This document shows, piece by piece, positions 6,484 to 15,275 of a stretch of 64,000 nt of DNA. Numbering within the stretch: position 1 is the stretch's first letter; the number at the start of each line of letters is the position of its first letter. This DNA is from Streptomyces shenzhenensis (GTDB lineage: Bacteria > Actinomycetota > Actinomycetes > Streptomycetales > Streptomycetaceae). Below the pieces are notes generated by a model. That model saw nothing but the letters and a program-made list of their open reading frames with translations. It had not been told where the DNA came from and did not search any database. The stretch lies in assembly GCF_003688995.1 (NCBI RefSeq), contig NZ_PENI01000032.1, positions 51,904-115,903 of the forward strand, read 5' to 3'. The position numbers were made by a program, and so were the translations under genes.

Positions 6484-7905
6484 TCACAGGGGTGACTGCC
6501 AGGTCACCGTGGTGCCGTCCGTCCGCTCTCCGTCGTCGTGGACGGTCAGCCGTACCGCGGCCCGGCCGTCCGGGAGCATCGCCCGCGCGTCCACCGTGAC
6601 CTCGATACGGGAGACGCCACGGCGCCCGGCCGCGGCGGAGAGCGCGCGGCGCAGGGCGGTGAGCAACTGCTCGGCCACCCGCTCGGGAACACGGGTCTCC
6701 ACGGCGCCGAGGAAGTGCGTGGAGGGCGGGAAGCCGAGCAGTGCGGCGGCGCCCGCCGTCTCCCGGAGAACCTTCCCGCGGAAGGTGACCGGGGCCTCGG
6801 CCGGCGGCTGTTGGAGGGCGAAGATCGCGGTACGGACCTCCTGGACCGTCGACTGGAGCTCGTCCACGGCCCGGCCCAGCGTCTCGTGCACCCCGTCGTC
6901 GTCCGCGCCGGCCCTGCGCTGCGTGGACTCCAGCATCATGCCCGTGGCGAACAGCCGTTGGACGACGAGGTCGTGCAGGTCGCGGGCGATCCGGTCGCGG
7001 TCCTCGTAGACCGCGAGGCGCTCCCGGCCGTGCTGTGCGTCGGCCAGCACCAGGGCGAGGGCCGCATGGGAGGCGAACTGGGTGGCCAGCAGCCGTTCCA
7101 CGGGTGTGTAGGCGCGGTCGCCGCGGCGGCGCGGGAGCGCGAGCGTGCCGATCAGCCGCCCCTCCGCCTGGAGCGGCAGCATCATGCTCGGTCCGAACCG
7201 GTGCCGCACATGCGTGGTCATGCGCGGGTCCGTCGCCGAGTCGTCGATGAACACCGGTTCCCCGCCGAGCAGTTGCTCCAGGACGGCGCTGCCGGGCTCG
7301 ATGGTTGTACCGACGATGTCCGCGGGGTCGCCGTGCGTGGCGGCCGCCACGATCTCCATGCCGCCCTCCGGGGTCGGCAGGAGGACCACCCCGGCCGAGG
7401 CGTCGGCCAGCAGCCGGGCCCGCTCGGCGACCGTCATCAGCGCGTCGCCCGCGCTCCGGCCGGTGAGCAGCGCCGTGGTGACGGCCGCCGCGCCCTCGAT
7501 CCAGCGCTCGCGCTGCCGGGCCGTCTCGTACAGCCGGGCGTTGCCGATGGCGATGCCCGCCTGGACGGCGAGCACTCGCAGCACCTGTTCGTCCTGCGCG
7601 GTGAACGGGCCGCCGCCGCGCTTGCCGGCGAGGTGCAGCCGCCCGAAGTCCTCGCCGTGCACCAGGATCGGCACATCGAGGGTGCCGGCCCCCTGTCGCG
7701 CCGGTGCCGGCCGGCCCGTCGTACGGATCGGGGCGAGCCCGTCCTGCCCGGGGTCGGTCGTATCCAGGGCGGCGTACCGGGCGCCGGTCAGCTCGGCGGC
7801 GCCGTCCACGATGCGCTGGAGGGTGCCGCGCAGCTCCAGCTCGGAGCCGACGCCGAGGACGGTCTCCAGCAGGGACGGCAGACGGGGCAGCGGGTCGTCG
7901 GTCAT
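6484..7905 (-). CDS. GAF-domain sensor histidine kinase with eroded ATPase
   Basis: A 473-residue cytoplasmic protein: two GAF domains (about residues 15-155 and 170-305), then a HisKA_3 dimerisation/phosphoacceptor helix with the motif DRIARDLHDLVVQRLF (His in RDLHD), as in DevS/DosS-like kinases. The C-terminal HATPase_c region is short. The N box reads ALRRALSAAAGRRG where Asn is expected, a single HDDGE remains of the G1 box, and the protein goes straight to GTTVTWQSPL with the G2 box missing. Relatives are about 80-100 residues longer. ATP binding is doubtful. No response regulator gene is adjacent. It lies 22 bases after the MreB-like gene, so the two are probably co-transcribed. Confidence 0.85.
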   Translation of the reverse strand: MTDDPLPRLPSLLETVLGVGSELELRGTLQRIVDGAAELTGARYAALDTTDPGQDGLAPIRTTGRPAPARQGAGTLDVPILVHGEDFGRLHLAGKRGGGPFTAQDEQVLRVLAVQAGIAIGNARLYETARQRERWIEGAAAVTTALLTGRSAGDALMTVAERARLLADASAGVVLLPTPEGGMEIVAAATHGDPADIVGTTIEPGSAVLEQLLGGEPVFIDDSATDPRMTTHVRHRFGPSMMLPLQAEGRLIGTLALPRRRGDRAYTPVERLLATQFASHAALALVLADAQHGRERLAVYEDRDRIARDLHDLVVQRLFATGMMLESTQRRAGADDDGVHETLGRAVDELQSTVQEVRTAIFALQQPPAEAPVTFRGKVLRETAGAAALLGFPPSTHFLGAVETRVPERVAEQLLTALRRALSAAAGRRGVSRIEVTVDARAMLPDGRAAVRLTVHDDGERTDGTTVTWQSPL

Positions 7906-7927
7906 ACGGCCGTGGCGCGGTCCCGGC

Positions 7928-8965
7928 TCATGCGGCCAGCGGGTCCAGGATCAGCGGCTCGATCTTGCCCTCGAGCATCGCGCCGATGCCCTGGACGGCG
8001 CAGACGTCGGGCCGCTCGGCGATGTTCACCGGCATCCCGGTCGCCTCCCGCAGCATCTGGTCCAGACCGGGCAGCAGCGCGGAGCCGCCGACCATCACTA
8101 TGCCGACGTCGGCGAGGTCGGCGACCAGGTCGGGCGGGCAGTCCCGCAGCACCTTGCTGATGCCGTCGAGTACGGCCGTGAGCGGGGTCTGGATGGCGTC
8201 GCGCACGGCGGCGGTGTCGACCCGCACGCTGCGCGCGAGACCGGTGGCCACGTCCCGGCCGTGGATCTCGGTGGACAGCGGGCCGTGCGCGGTCAGCCCG
8301 TTGCCGGACAGGGCCAGTTGCAGCGGTCGTACGGACTGGCTGGGGAGCATCAGCTCGTGCGCGTGCCGCAGGTGCTGCACGATCGCGTGGTCGACGGCCT
8401 CGCCGCCCACCGGGATCCGTTCGGCGGTGACGATCGAGCCGAGCGAGAGGACCGCCACCTGGGTGGCTGCGGCTCCGCATACGACGATCATCGTGCCCTG
8501 GGCGCGTTCCACGGGCAGACCGCAGCCGACGGCGGCGGCGATCAGCGTGTCCACGAGTTCGACGCGCCGGGCGCCGAGGCCGACGAGCGTCTCGATCGTC
8601 GCCCGCTGGGCCAGCGGATCGGCGTCGTGCGGGGTGCAGGCCGCGGCGCGCAGCCGTGTCTTGCGGCGCAGCGCGCGGCGGATCTTGTCGCCGAGGAGGT
8701 GGCGCAGCATCCGCTGGGCCATCTCGATGTCGACGACGGTGCCGCCGGAGACCGGCCGTACGACCCGGATGTAGGCGGGGGTGCGCCCTGTCATCTTCTC
8801 CGCCAGCTCGCCGACCGCGATGAGCGCGCCGGTGCGGGTGTTCACGGCGGCGGCGGACGGCTGGTCCACGACGAGGCCGACGCCCTTCACATAGACGCGG
8901 GTGCGGGCCGCGCCCAGATCGACGGCGAAGTGGCAGCGGCGCAACTGCTCCAGGCTGACGGTCAC
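7928..8965 (-). CDS. MreB-like actin homologue, short form
   Basis: A 345-residue member of the MreB/Mbl family (actin-Hsp70 ATPase fold). Phosphate-1 motif FAVDLGAARTRVYV is at about residues 13-26, VVDIEMAQRMLRHLL is near residue 78, the phosphate-2 like VVCGAAATQVAVLSLG is near residue 161, and the adenosine-motif region VMVGGSALLPGLDQML is near residue 291. The Gly-rich phosphate-1 loop has Ala-Ala in place of TANT, so nucleotide handling may differ. Streptomyces are known to carry MreB, Mbl and a third, shorter MreB-like protein (SCO6166 in S. coelicolor); this one looks like the third. Not beside mreCD, so its role in cell shape or spore wall is uncertain. Confidence 0.85.
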   Translation of the reverse strand: MTVSLEQLRRCHFAVDLGAARTRVYVKGVGLVVDQPSAAAVNTRTGALIAVGELAEKMTGRTPAYIRVVRPVSGGTVVDIEMAQRMLRHLLGDKIRRALRRKTRLRAAACTPHDADPLAQRATIETLVGLGARRVELVDTLIAAAVGCGLPVERAQGTMIVVCGAAATQVAVLSLGSIVTAERIPVGGEAVDHAIVQHLRHAHELMLPSQSVRPLQLALSGNGLTAHGPLSTEIHGRDVATGLARSVRVDTAAVRDAIQTPLTAVLDGISKVLRDCPPDLVADLADVGIVMVGGSALLPGLDQMLREATGMPVNIAERPDVCAVQGIGAMLEGKIEPLILDPLAA

Positions 8966-9359
8966 GGCAGATCCTCCCGAGTGCGCAGGCCGTGGCGGTG
9001 CCGCCGGTTGGCGGTCTCCTTACGTATCCTCTGCGGGCGGCGGGGCCGGCGCCTTCTGGAATGGGCCGGTCGGGTCGCCGCTGAATGGGGGACGGAAAGA
9101 CAGCGGTCGGCGTGTCCCGAGCGACCTGCGCCTCGGCGATGGCCGCTGACCCACGGTATGCCGTCCGGGGCGGGTGCGGGCTGCGTGGCCGCCACGGGGG
9201 AGCGCGCTACGTGATCGGCGGGCCGGGTTCCGGCCGTGTGGTCGCCTTGACCCGCCCGGGCTTCGCCGCATCGTCCCTGGTGAGCGGGGTGTCGTGCGGT
9301 CGGCTCGGGGCTGCGGCCGGTGCGTTGCACGAGTCCGGCGGGCGTGATTCACTCGCCCG
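8966..9359. other. Intergenic region between divergent genes
   Basis: About 394 bases between the MreB-like gene (minus) and peptidase E (plus). Frames here are short and lack typical codon use or ribosome binding sites. It should hold the promoters of both genes, but I see no clear operator or RNA structure. Confidence 0.5.
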
Positions 9360-10028
9360 ATGGAGCTTCTGCTGACGTCGGCCGGTCTGCGTAACGAGAC
9401 CCTGCGGGACGCGCTGCGGGACATGCTGGGAAAGCCGTTCGGGTCGGCGAACATCGTGTACGTTCCGACGGCGTCCATGGCGGAGCCCGGAGACCATGGG
9501 TGGCTTCTTTCGGACATGAACCGGCTGCACGGCCTCGGCTGGCGGGAGTTCGACGTCCTGGAACTGAACGGCCTGCCCCGGCGGCTGGTACTCGACCGGC
9601 TGCTGCACGCCGATGTCATTTATGTCGGGGGCGGCAATCACTACCACCTTGCTCGCAGCATCACCGGCAACGACCTGGCCGACGGCTTCCTGGAGGCGCT
9701 GGCAGGCCGGGTCTATGTGGGGTTGAGCGCCGGTTCGATGATCTTCAGCCGGAATCTCACCGAACACTCCGCCGATGTCATCGGGGACACCGCAGACCTC
9801 CATGTTCTAGACGCGGCGACCGTGCAGTCGCCCTTCGGCCTCTTCGACTGGTATCTGAAGCCCCATCTGTACTCGCCGGACTTCCCGGAGCGCGACGACG
9901 CCTGGGCCGATCGCATCGTCGCGCGGGCGGACTTCCCGGTCTACTTCATCGACGACGACACAGCCATTCGCGTCAGCGACGACAAGGTGGACGTCGTCTC
10001 AGCAGGACGGTGGCGGTTTCATCCGTGA
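9360..10028 (+). CDS. Peptidase E-like S51 family serine peptidase
   Basis: A 222-residue protein of the PepE/class I glutamine-amidotransferase-like fold. The nucleophile elbow GLSAGSM (Ser near residue 123) is clear, preceded by YVGGGNHYHLARSI and followed by the HLYSPDFPERDD region that carries the His. PepE cleaves Asp-X dipeptides; relatives in Gram-positive bacteria may have other substrates. The protein has no signal peptide and should be cytoplasmic. The start ATG is nearly leaderless relative to the upstream sequence and no strong ribosome binding site is seen. It stands alone; the next gene is convergent. Confidence 0.85.
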   Translation: MELLLTSAGLRNETLRDALRDMLGKPFGSANIVYVPTASMAEPGDHGWLLSDMNRLHGLGWREFDVLELNGLPRRLVLDRLLHADVIYVGGGNHYHLARSITGNDLADGFLEALAGRVYVGLSAGSMIFSRNLTEHSADVIGDTADLHVLDAATVQSPFGLFDWYLKPHLYSPDFPERDDAWADRIVARADFPVYFIDDDTAIRVSDDKVDVVSAGRWRFHP

Positions 10029-10090
10029 TCGGCCGCCGGCGCCGCAGCCGACCGGCCACCCAGCCCGGCCCACCCGGCGGAGCGCCACCG

Positions 10091-11545
10091 TCAGGAGTTG
10101 CTCAGCGCGCGCTTCATGATCTTGCCCATGTCGTTGCGGGGCAGTGCCGTCAGATGGTGGACGACGCGCGGGCGCTTGTGCGGGGCCAGCCGGCGGGCCA
10201 CGTGCTCGGCCAACTCCTCGACACCGGGCGGGGACTGGGGATCCGCGGGCACGATCCACGCCACGATCCGCTCGCCCAGATCCGCGTCCGGCTCCCCGGT
10301 GACGGCCGCCTCACGCACCCCCGGATGCTCGAGCAGCGCGTTCTCGATCTCCCCGGCGCCGATCTTGTAACCCCCGCTCTTGATCAGATCGGTGGCTTTA
10401 CGGCCGACGATGCGGACATAGCCGTCGGCCTCGCGCACCGCCATGTCGCCGGTGCGGAACCAGCCGTCCGCGGTGAAGGCGGCGGCGGTGGCGTCGGGCC
10501 GGTTGAGGTACTCGGTGAACAGGTTCGGGCCGCGCACCTCGATCTCGCCGACGGTCTCCCCGTCGTACGCCGCGAGGGCCGTGCCGTCCTCCTCCACCAG
10601 CCGCAGCTCCACACCCGGCAGCGGCACCCCGACCGTGCCCGCGCGGGGCTCCCCGTCGGCCCGCACGCTCGTGTTCATCAGCGTCTCCGTCATGCCGTAC
10701 CGCTCGATCACCCGCTGCCCGGTCGCGGCTGTGATCCGCTCGTGGTCGTGCACCGGCAGCGCGGCCGAGCCGGAGACCAGCAGCCGGGCCCGGCCCAGCG
10801 CCTTGGCCAGCCCCGGGTCCTCGGGCAGGGCCTCGGCGATGCGGTGGTACATGGTCGGCACCCCGAACAGCATGGTCGCGCCGTCGTTCAGCTCCCGGGC
10901 CACGCCCTGCGTGCCGAACCGCCCCAGGTGCCGCACCGAGCCGCCGCGCCGCAGCGGGCCGAGGACGCCCAGCACCAGGCCGTGCACATGGAACAGCGGC
11001 AGCCCGTGCACCAGCACGTCGTCCGCGGTCCAGCGCCAGGCGTCGGCCAGCGCGTCCAGGGTGGCGGCGACCGCGCGGCGGGGCAGCACCGCGCCCTTGG
11101 GCGGGCCTGTGGTGCCGGAGGTGTACACGACCAGCGCCGGGTCGGTGTCCGCCGCGCGGTCCTCCGGGACGTCGCCGCGGCCGCGCGCGTCCACGTCGAG
11201 CCGCACCAGTCCGGCCGCCGGTGCCGGGAGCCGGGCGCCGGGCGCGGCCAGCACCAGGGAGGGCGAGCTGTCGGAGAGGATGTGGGCGAGTTCGCCCTCC
11301 CCGGACTTCGGGTTGAGCGGCACGGCGGCCACCCCGGCGAGCAGCGCGCCCACCACCCCGACGGCCGTCTCCAGCTCCGGCGTCGCCCACACGGCGACCC
11401 GGCCCGCGCCGCGGACCCGGGCGGCCACGGCGCCCGCGGCGGCGCCCAGTTCCGCGTACGTCAGCGACCGCTCGCCGAACCGCAGGGCGACGCGCTCGCC
11501 CGGACCGCCCGTCAGGGCCGGAAAGAGAAGGGACACGCGGCGCAC
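10091..11545 (-). CDS. matB: Malonyl-CoA / methylmalonyl-CoA synthetase MatB
   Basis: A 484-residue acyl-adenylate-forming enzyme. The P-loop YTSGTTGPPKGAVLP is near residues 140-154, the A5 motif RYGMTETLMNTS near residue 280, the A7/A8 motifs GWFRTGDMAV and GRKATDLIKSGGYKIGAGEIE lie around residues 368-400, and the catalytic Lys in NDMGKIMKRAL is close to the C-terminus. The residues around the active site (VSGSAALPVHDHE) match what I remember of S. coelicolor MatB (SCO2444), which makes malonyl-CoA or methylmalonyl-CoA from the diacids, CoA and ATP. It supplies extender units for fatty-acid or polyketide synthesis. Single gene, minus strand. Confidence 0.92.
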   Translation of the reverse strand: MRRVSLLFPALTGGPGERVALRFGERSLTYAELGAAAGAVAARVRGAGRVAVWATPELETAVGVVGALLAGVAAVPLNPKSGEGELAHILSDSSPSLVLAAPGARLPAPAAGLVRLDVDARGRGDVPEDRAADTDPALVVYTSGTTGPPKGAVLPRRAVAATLDALADAWRWTADDVLVHGLPLFHVHGLVLGVLGPLRRGGSVRHLGRFGTQGVARELNDGATMLFGVPTMYHRIAEALPEDPGLAKALGRARLLVSGSAALPVHDHERITAATGQRVIERYGMTETLMNTSVRADGEPRAGTVGVPLPGVELRLVEEDGTALAAYDGETVGEIEVRGPNLFTEYLNRPDATAAAFTADGWFRTGDMAVREADGYVRIVGRKATDLIKSGGYKIGAGEIENALLEHPGVREAAVTGEPDADLGERIVAWIVPADPQSPPGVEELAEHVARRLAPHKRPRVVHHLTALPRNDMGKIMKRALSNS

Positions 11546-11645
11546 TCCTTACCGTCGGGGAGCACCGGCACAGCGCTCCGCACGCTCCTGTGACACCGAC
11601 GGTAGAGGATCGGGCGACGCCGGAGGAGGCACCGCGGGCGGCGGC

Positions 11646-12653
11646 TCAGGCCGCCGTCCCCACCACGTCGGCGACCACGCAGCTGACATTGTCCGGGCCG
11701 CCGGTGGCGTTCGCCTCGGTGATCAGGGTGCGGACCGCCGCGTCCGGGGCCGGCGCCGTGGACAGCAGATGCGCGATCCGGTCGTCCGGCACGACCCCGG
11801 ACAGGCCGTCGGAGCACAGCAGATACCGGTCGCCGGGCAGCGCGTCGTGCAGCTTCAGATCGGGTGCGGCGCTGGTGTCACCGCCGAGCGACTTCAGGAG
11901 CAGGGCGCGCTGCGGATGTGAGGTGGCCTCCTGCGGGGTCAGCCGGCCCTCGTCGAGCAGCGACTGGACCACGGTGTGGTCGTGGGTGATCCGGAACAGG
12001 CCGCCGTCGCGCAGCAGATAGGCGCGCGAGTCCCCGATGTGCACCAGGGCCAGCCGCGACCCGGTCAGCAGCAGCGCGGTGAGCGTGGTGCCGGCCTCCG
12101 CCGCGCCGCCGGCCGCGTCCCGCACGGCCTGCCGCGCGCCCTGGACGGCGTCCTCCAGCAGGTTCAGGACGCTGCCCGCGGGCAGTTCCGTGTTCTCCAG
12201 GAACGTCAGCGCGGCCACCGCGGCGCTGCTCGCGGGCGCCCCGGCGGGCCCGTACCCGTCGGCCACGGCGAGCAGCCGCGCGCCCGCGTACGCCGTGTCC
12301 TGGTTGGCGGGCCGTACCCGGCCGGTGTCGGAGTGGGCGGAATGACGCAGTTCCAGCATGGCGGTGTCCTTCCTCGACTCTGCGGTCAGCTGGTCGACGA
12401 GAAACACGGCGAGGTCCCGGCGTACGGCCGTCTCCGCCTCCACCCGCGCCCAGTGGGCGCGGATCTCCCGGGCGGCGGCGGCCGGTTCGAGCGCGCACAC
12501 CTCACGGATCCCGGCGAGCGGCATGCCGAGCCGGCGCAACCAGGCGCTCCGCTGGACATGCCGCGATGTGCCGTCGGTCGGCTGCGGCACCGTCGTGGCT
12601 GGTCGCGCAGTTCCCCGCGCCCCTTCGGGGCGCTGTCGAACCAGCATCTCCAT
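11646..12653 (-). CDS. PP2C phosphatase with MerR half replaced by a repeat
   Basis: Residues 90-335 form a PP2C serine/threonine phosphatase (HSDTGRVRPANQDTAY; LAVADGYGPAG with the metal Asp; HIGDSRAYLLRDG; CSDGLSGVV; TGGPDNVSCVV). The Asp-Gly-Tyr and GGPDN metal-site motifs are intact. In related streptomycete proteins the N-terminus is a MerR DNA-binding domain of about 70 residues. Here only MEML of its start and AWLRRLGMPLAGIREVCALEP of its end remain. Between them 12546-12641 is a dispersed repeat read in frame (EGARGTARPATT). The frame stays open, so a shortened phosphatase may be made, but it cannot bind DNA as a MerR protein. Start ATG 12653 is chosen because MEML matches the family start. 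Confidence 0.75.
   Translation of the reverse strand: MEMLVRQRPEGARGTARPATTVPQPTDGTSRHVQRSAWLRRLGMPLAGIREVCALEPAAAAREIRAHWARVEAETAVRRDLAVFLVDQLTAESRKDTAMLELRHSAHSDTGRVRPANQDTAYAGARLLAVADGYGPAGAPASSAAVAALTFLENTELPAGSVLNLLEDAVQGARQAVRDAAGGAAEAGTTLTALLLTGSRLALVHIGDSRAYLLRDGGLFRITHDHTVVQSLLDEGRLTPQEATSHPQRALLLKSLGGDTSAAPDLKLHDALPGDRYLLCSDGLSGVVPDDRIAHLLSTAPAPDAAVRTLITEANATGGPDNVSCVVADVVGTAA
12546..12641 (-). repeat. Dispersed repeat copy inside the MerR-PP2C gene
   Basis: A copy of the family described at 24117-24239. Both share GACATGCCGCGATGTGCCG, then CGTGGCTGGTCG, then CCCCGCGCCCC-hairpin-GGGGCGCTG and CGAACC. The middle here is the short form (CGCAGTTCCCC). This is the only copy in the window within a coding frame, and it replaces about 50 codons of the MerR domain. 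Confidence 0.8.
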
Positions 12654-12806
12654 GCCCCACCCCCGGGTGCCGCTCTTCTCGTCGTCCCGCCATCGATGCT
12701 GCGGCTTCACCGAGGGGGAAGGTCAAACCGGTTGTCGCGGTCACCGTCTCCGTGGTTAGCCTGCGGTCCGATCATCCGCTGATTCCGTACGCCGAGGGAG
12801 CCCGCT

Positions 12807-13679
12807 GTGCGCCGCATCGCACTCGCCACCTACGACCCGGGAACCGAGCAGAACCAGGACCGCGACCTGCCGGTCCTGCTCGGGGCCCTGACCGACGCCG
12901 GGGCCGAGGCCGTCGCCGTGCACTGGGACGACCCGGGCGTCGACTGGGGCGGGTTCGACCTCGTCGTCATCCGGTCCACCTGGGACTACAGCTGGCGGGC
13001 CGAGGAGTTCGTGGCGTGGGCCGAGCGGGCCGGGAAGGCGACGCGGCTGGCCAATCCGGCCGCCGTGGTGCGCTGGAACACCGACAAGCGGTACCTGGGG
13101 GACCTCGCGGCGGCCGGTGTGCCCGTCGTGCCGACCCGTTATGTCGCGCGGGGGGAGCAGGCCGAACTCCCGGACGACCACGAGTTCGTCGTCAAGCCGA
13201 CCTCCGGCGCGGGCGCCCGCTACGCCGCGCGGTACACGCCCGGCGAGCGCGAGGCGGCGCTGCGGCAGCTGGCCCGGATGCACGCGGAGGGGCTGACGGC
13301 GATGGTGCAGCCCTACGTCCGCGGCATCGACGTCGGCGGCGAGCGGGCCCTGCAGTTCTTCGGCGGCCGGCTGCTGCACGCCAGCCGCAAGCGGGCCGTC
13401 CTGTCGCCCGGTACGGCCTACGACGCGGCGAAGGTGGCCCACCCCGACCTGGCGCCGTGGACCCCGACACCGGCCGAACTCGCCGTCGCCGGACGCGCGT
13501 TGGCCGCCGTACCGGACGCGCCCGAGCTGCTGTACGCGCGCGTGGACCTGGTCGACGGCGAGGACGGGACACCCCACGTGATGGAACTGGAACTGATAGA
13601 ACCCAACCTGTTCCTCTTCCTGCACCCAGCTTCGACGGCCACGGCGACATCGGCGATCCTGAAGGCAGCCGGCGCCTGA
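12807..13679 (+). CDS. ATP-grasp ligase-like protein
   Basis: A 290-residue ATP-grasp protein. It opens with RRIALATYDPGTEQNQDRDLP and WDDPGVDW, has an IRSTWDYSWRAEEFVAW segment near residue 57, the nucleotide-binding EFVVKPTSGAGARYAARY near residue 128, and the metal-binding MELELIEPNLFLFL near residue 265. The layout resembles the RimK-like family that includes the cycloserine-forming ligase DcsG, but the rest of a cycloserine pathway is absent, so the product is unknown. The start is a GTG preceded by GGGAG. It is transcribed away from the MerR-PP2C gene, sharing a 153-base promoter region. Confidence 0.85.
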   Translation: MRRIALATYDPGTEQNQDRDLPVLLGALTDAGAEAVAVHWDDPGVDWGGFDLVVIRSTWDYSWRAEEFVAWAERAGKATRLANPAAVVRWNTDKRYLGDLAAAGVPVVPTRYVARGEQAELPDDHEFVVKPTSGAGARYAARYTPGEREAALRQLARMHAEGLTAMVQPYVRGIDVGGERALQFFGGRLLHASRKRAVLSPGTAYDAAKVAHPDLAPWTPTPAELAVAGRALAAVPDAPELLYARVDLVDGEDGTPHVMELELIEPNLFLFLHPASTATATSAILKAAGA

Positions 13680-13700
13680 GCGAACACGGCCCCGTGCAGC

Positions 13701-13753
13701 GCGCCCCGAAAGGGGCGCGGGGAACTGCGCGACCAGCCACAACGCACCCGCAC
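13701..13753 (+). repeat. Dispersed hairpin repeat, short form
   Basis: GCGCCCC-GAAA-GGGGCGC hairpin followed by GGGGAACTGCGCGACCAGCC and ACAACGCACCCGCAC. It sits between two convergent genes, where it could act as a bidirectional terminator. Confidence 0.85.
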
Positions 13754-13775
13754 TTGACTACCGGCGCGTCACCCC

Positions 13776-14378
13776 TCAGGCGCCGCCGGCAACCCGCTGC
13801 AACAAGCCCCAAGTGAACTCGGCGACAACCCCCCGGCGGACGCCGCTCGCGTCGGGGGCCGCGAAGGCGAGGCCCCACCGGGTGGGGGCCGTGCCCTCCA
13901 GCGGGCGGGCGGGGGCGAAGGCGCGGGCCGCCTCGTCGACCGTGCACGACCAGGGGGTGAGGTCTTCCAGGGCGGCCAGGCGCGGCGCTGGGGCGCCCGG
14001 CGCGCGGACCAGCCACTCGGTCCAGACCGCACCCGTGGCGCCGACCAGCACCTCGAAGCGCAGGTCGGGCCAGAGCGGGACGGGCCACTGCCACACCGCG
14101 CACTCCAGCTCGCCGATGGTGCGCCTGCCCTCCGACTCGGGTGCGCCGAGCACCGAGCGGTAGCGGGCGGCCGCCGGGCGCGGCCGGGGTGAGCGGACCA
14201 TCGCCTGCCAGCGCTTGTTGGCCTCGCGCATATCGGCGAGGGACACGCCCAGCGCGCGCCGGGCGTCCTCGACCAGGTCCGGGTTGTGGTCGGCCATGCG
14301 GCGCAGCAGCACGAGTTGGAAGTCGAGCGGGGTGAAGGGGGCGGCGGGGCGCCCGGCGGAGGAGGGCATGTACCCCAT
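13776..14378 (-). CDS. Conserved hypothetical protein
   Basis: A 200-residue soluble protein with no family I can name. It starts at ATG 14378 (MGYMPSSAGRP); an ATG at 14369 or one at 14426 are other options. The N-terminus (FTPLDFQLVLLRRMADHNPDLVEDARRALG) looks helical, the middle has many Trp residues (AVWQWPVPLWPDLRFEVL; VWTEWLV), and the end carries EFTWGLLQRV. Trp-rich strands suggest a small beta or SRPBCC-like fold, but this is a guess. The gene is single, convergent with the ATP-grasp gene and divergent from the IclR gene. Confidence 0.65.
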   Translation of the reverse strand: MGYMPSSAGRPAAPFTPLDFQLVLLRRMADHNPDLVEDARRALGVSLADMREANKRWQAMVRSPRPRPAAARYRSVLGAPESEGRRTIGELECAVWQWPVPLWPDLRFEVLVGATGAVWTEWLVRAPGAPAPRLAALEDLTPWSCTVDEAARAFAPARPLEGTAPTRWGLAFAAPDASGVRRGVVAEFTWGLLQRVAGGA

Positions 14379-14501
14379 CGTCGCCCACCTGCCCCGTACA
14401 CACCCATTGCCGGGGCAATCCTCCATGACTAGCCTATGTTCGTCATGCCGATCGTCTGTTGAAATCTCGAACGCAGGCGCTGATCAAGGGAGGGGGCCGG
14501 A

Positions 14502-15275
14502 ATGGGACGCCTCGTACCCGCCGTGACCCGGGCTCTCGACATACTGGAGCTCTTCCTCGACGGGGACGGGACGCTGTCCGCCCCCGACATCGTGCGCAGG
14601 CTCCATCTGCCGCGCACCACCGTGCACGAGCTGGTCACCACGCTCGCCGCGCGCCAGTACATCGTGCCCGTACCGGGACAGCCCGGACGGTACCGGCTCG
14701 GGGTGCGCCCGTACCAGCTCGGCAGCCGCTACGCCGAGCAGCTCGACCTCGCCGCCGAGGGCCAGCAGGTCGCCCGCTCGGTCGCCGAGACCTGTGACGA
14801 GACCGTGCACGTGGCCATCCTGGACGGCACGGACGTCATCTACATCGCCAAGGTCGACTCCACGCACGCGGTGCGCATGGTGTCCGCGGCCGGCCGCAGG
14901 CTGCCCGCCCACTGCACCTCGGTCGGCAAGATGCTGCTGGCCTCGCTGCCCGAGCCGGAGCTGGCCGCGCGCATCCCGGACGGCGCCGAACTGATCGCCA
15001 TGACACCCAACAGCATCACCGACCCCGGCGCGCTGCGCGAGACACTGGCCGGGATCCGGGAGCGTGGTCTCGCGGTGGAGAGCCGCGAGTCCAACCCGGA
15101 CGTCAGCTGTGTCGCGGCCCCGGTCCGCGACCGCACCGGCCAGGTGGTCGCCGCGCTGTCCATCTCCGTACCCATGATCCGCTGGAGCGAGGAGCGCATG
15201 GCCGAGCTGGCGCACCTGGCCGCCAAGGGCGCGGTCGAGCTGTCGGAGCGCCTGGGCCACCGGAGCGCGGCATGA
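14502..15275 (+). CDS. IclR-family transcriptional regulator
   Basis: A 257-residue IclR protein: an N-terminal winged helix-turn-helix (residues 5-65; TLSAPDIVRRLHLPRTTVHELV) and a C-terminal effector-binding domain with the typical DGTDVIYIAKVDS, HCTSVGKMLLASLPE and GLAVESRESNPDVSCVAAPVRD motifs. GGGAGGG precedes the start ATG. The stop overlaps the start of the SMP-30 gene (ATGA), so the two are one transcript and the regulator probably responds to a sugar acid or lactone used by that enzyme. Confidence 0.93.
   Translation: MGRLVPAVTRALDILELFLDGDGTLSAPDIVRRLHLPRTTVHELVTTLAARQYIVPVPGQPGRYRLGVRPYQLGSRYAEQLDLAAEGQQVARSVAETCDETVHVAILDGTDVIYIAKVDSTHAVRMVSAAGRRLPAHCTSVGKMLLASLPEPELAARIPDGAELIAMTPNSITDPGALRETLAGIRERGLAVESRESNPDVSCVAAPVRDRTGQVVAALSISVPMIRWSEERMAELAHLAAKGAVELSERLGHRSAA

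Noticed and set aside
12807..13679. Cycloserine biosynthesis locus
   Set aside because: The ATP-grasp protein resembles DcsG-like ligases, but no serine acetyltransferase, arginase or PLP racemase genes accompany it.
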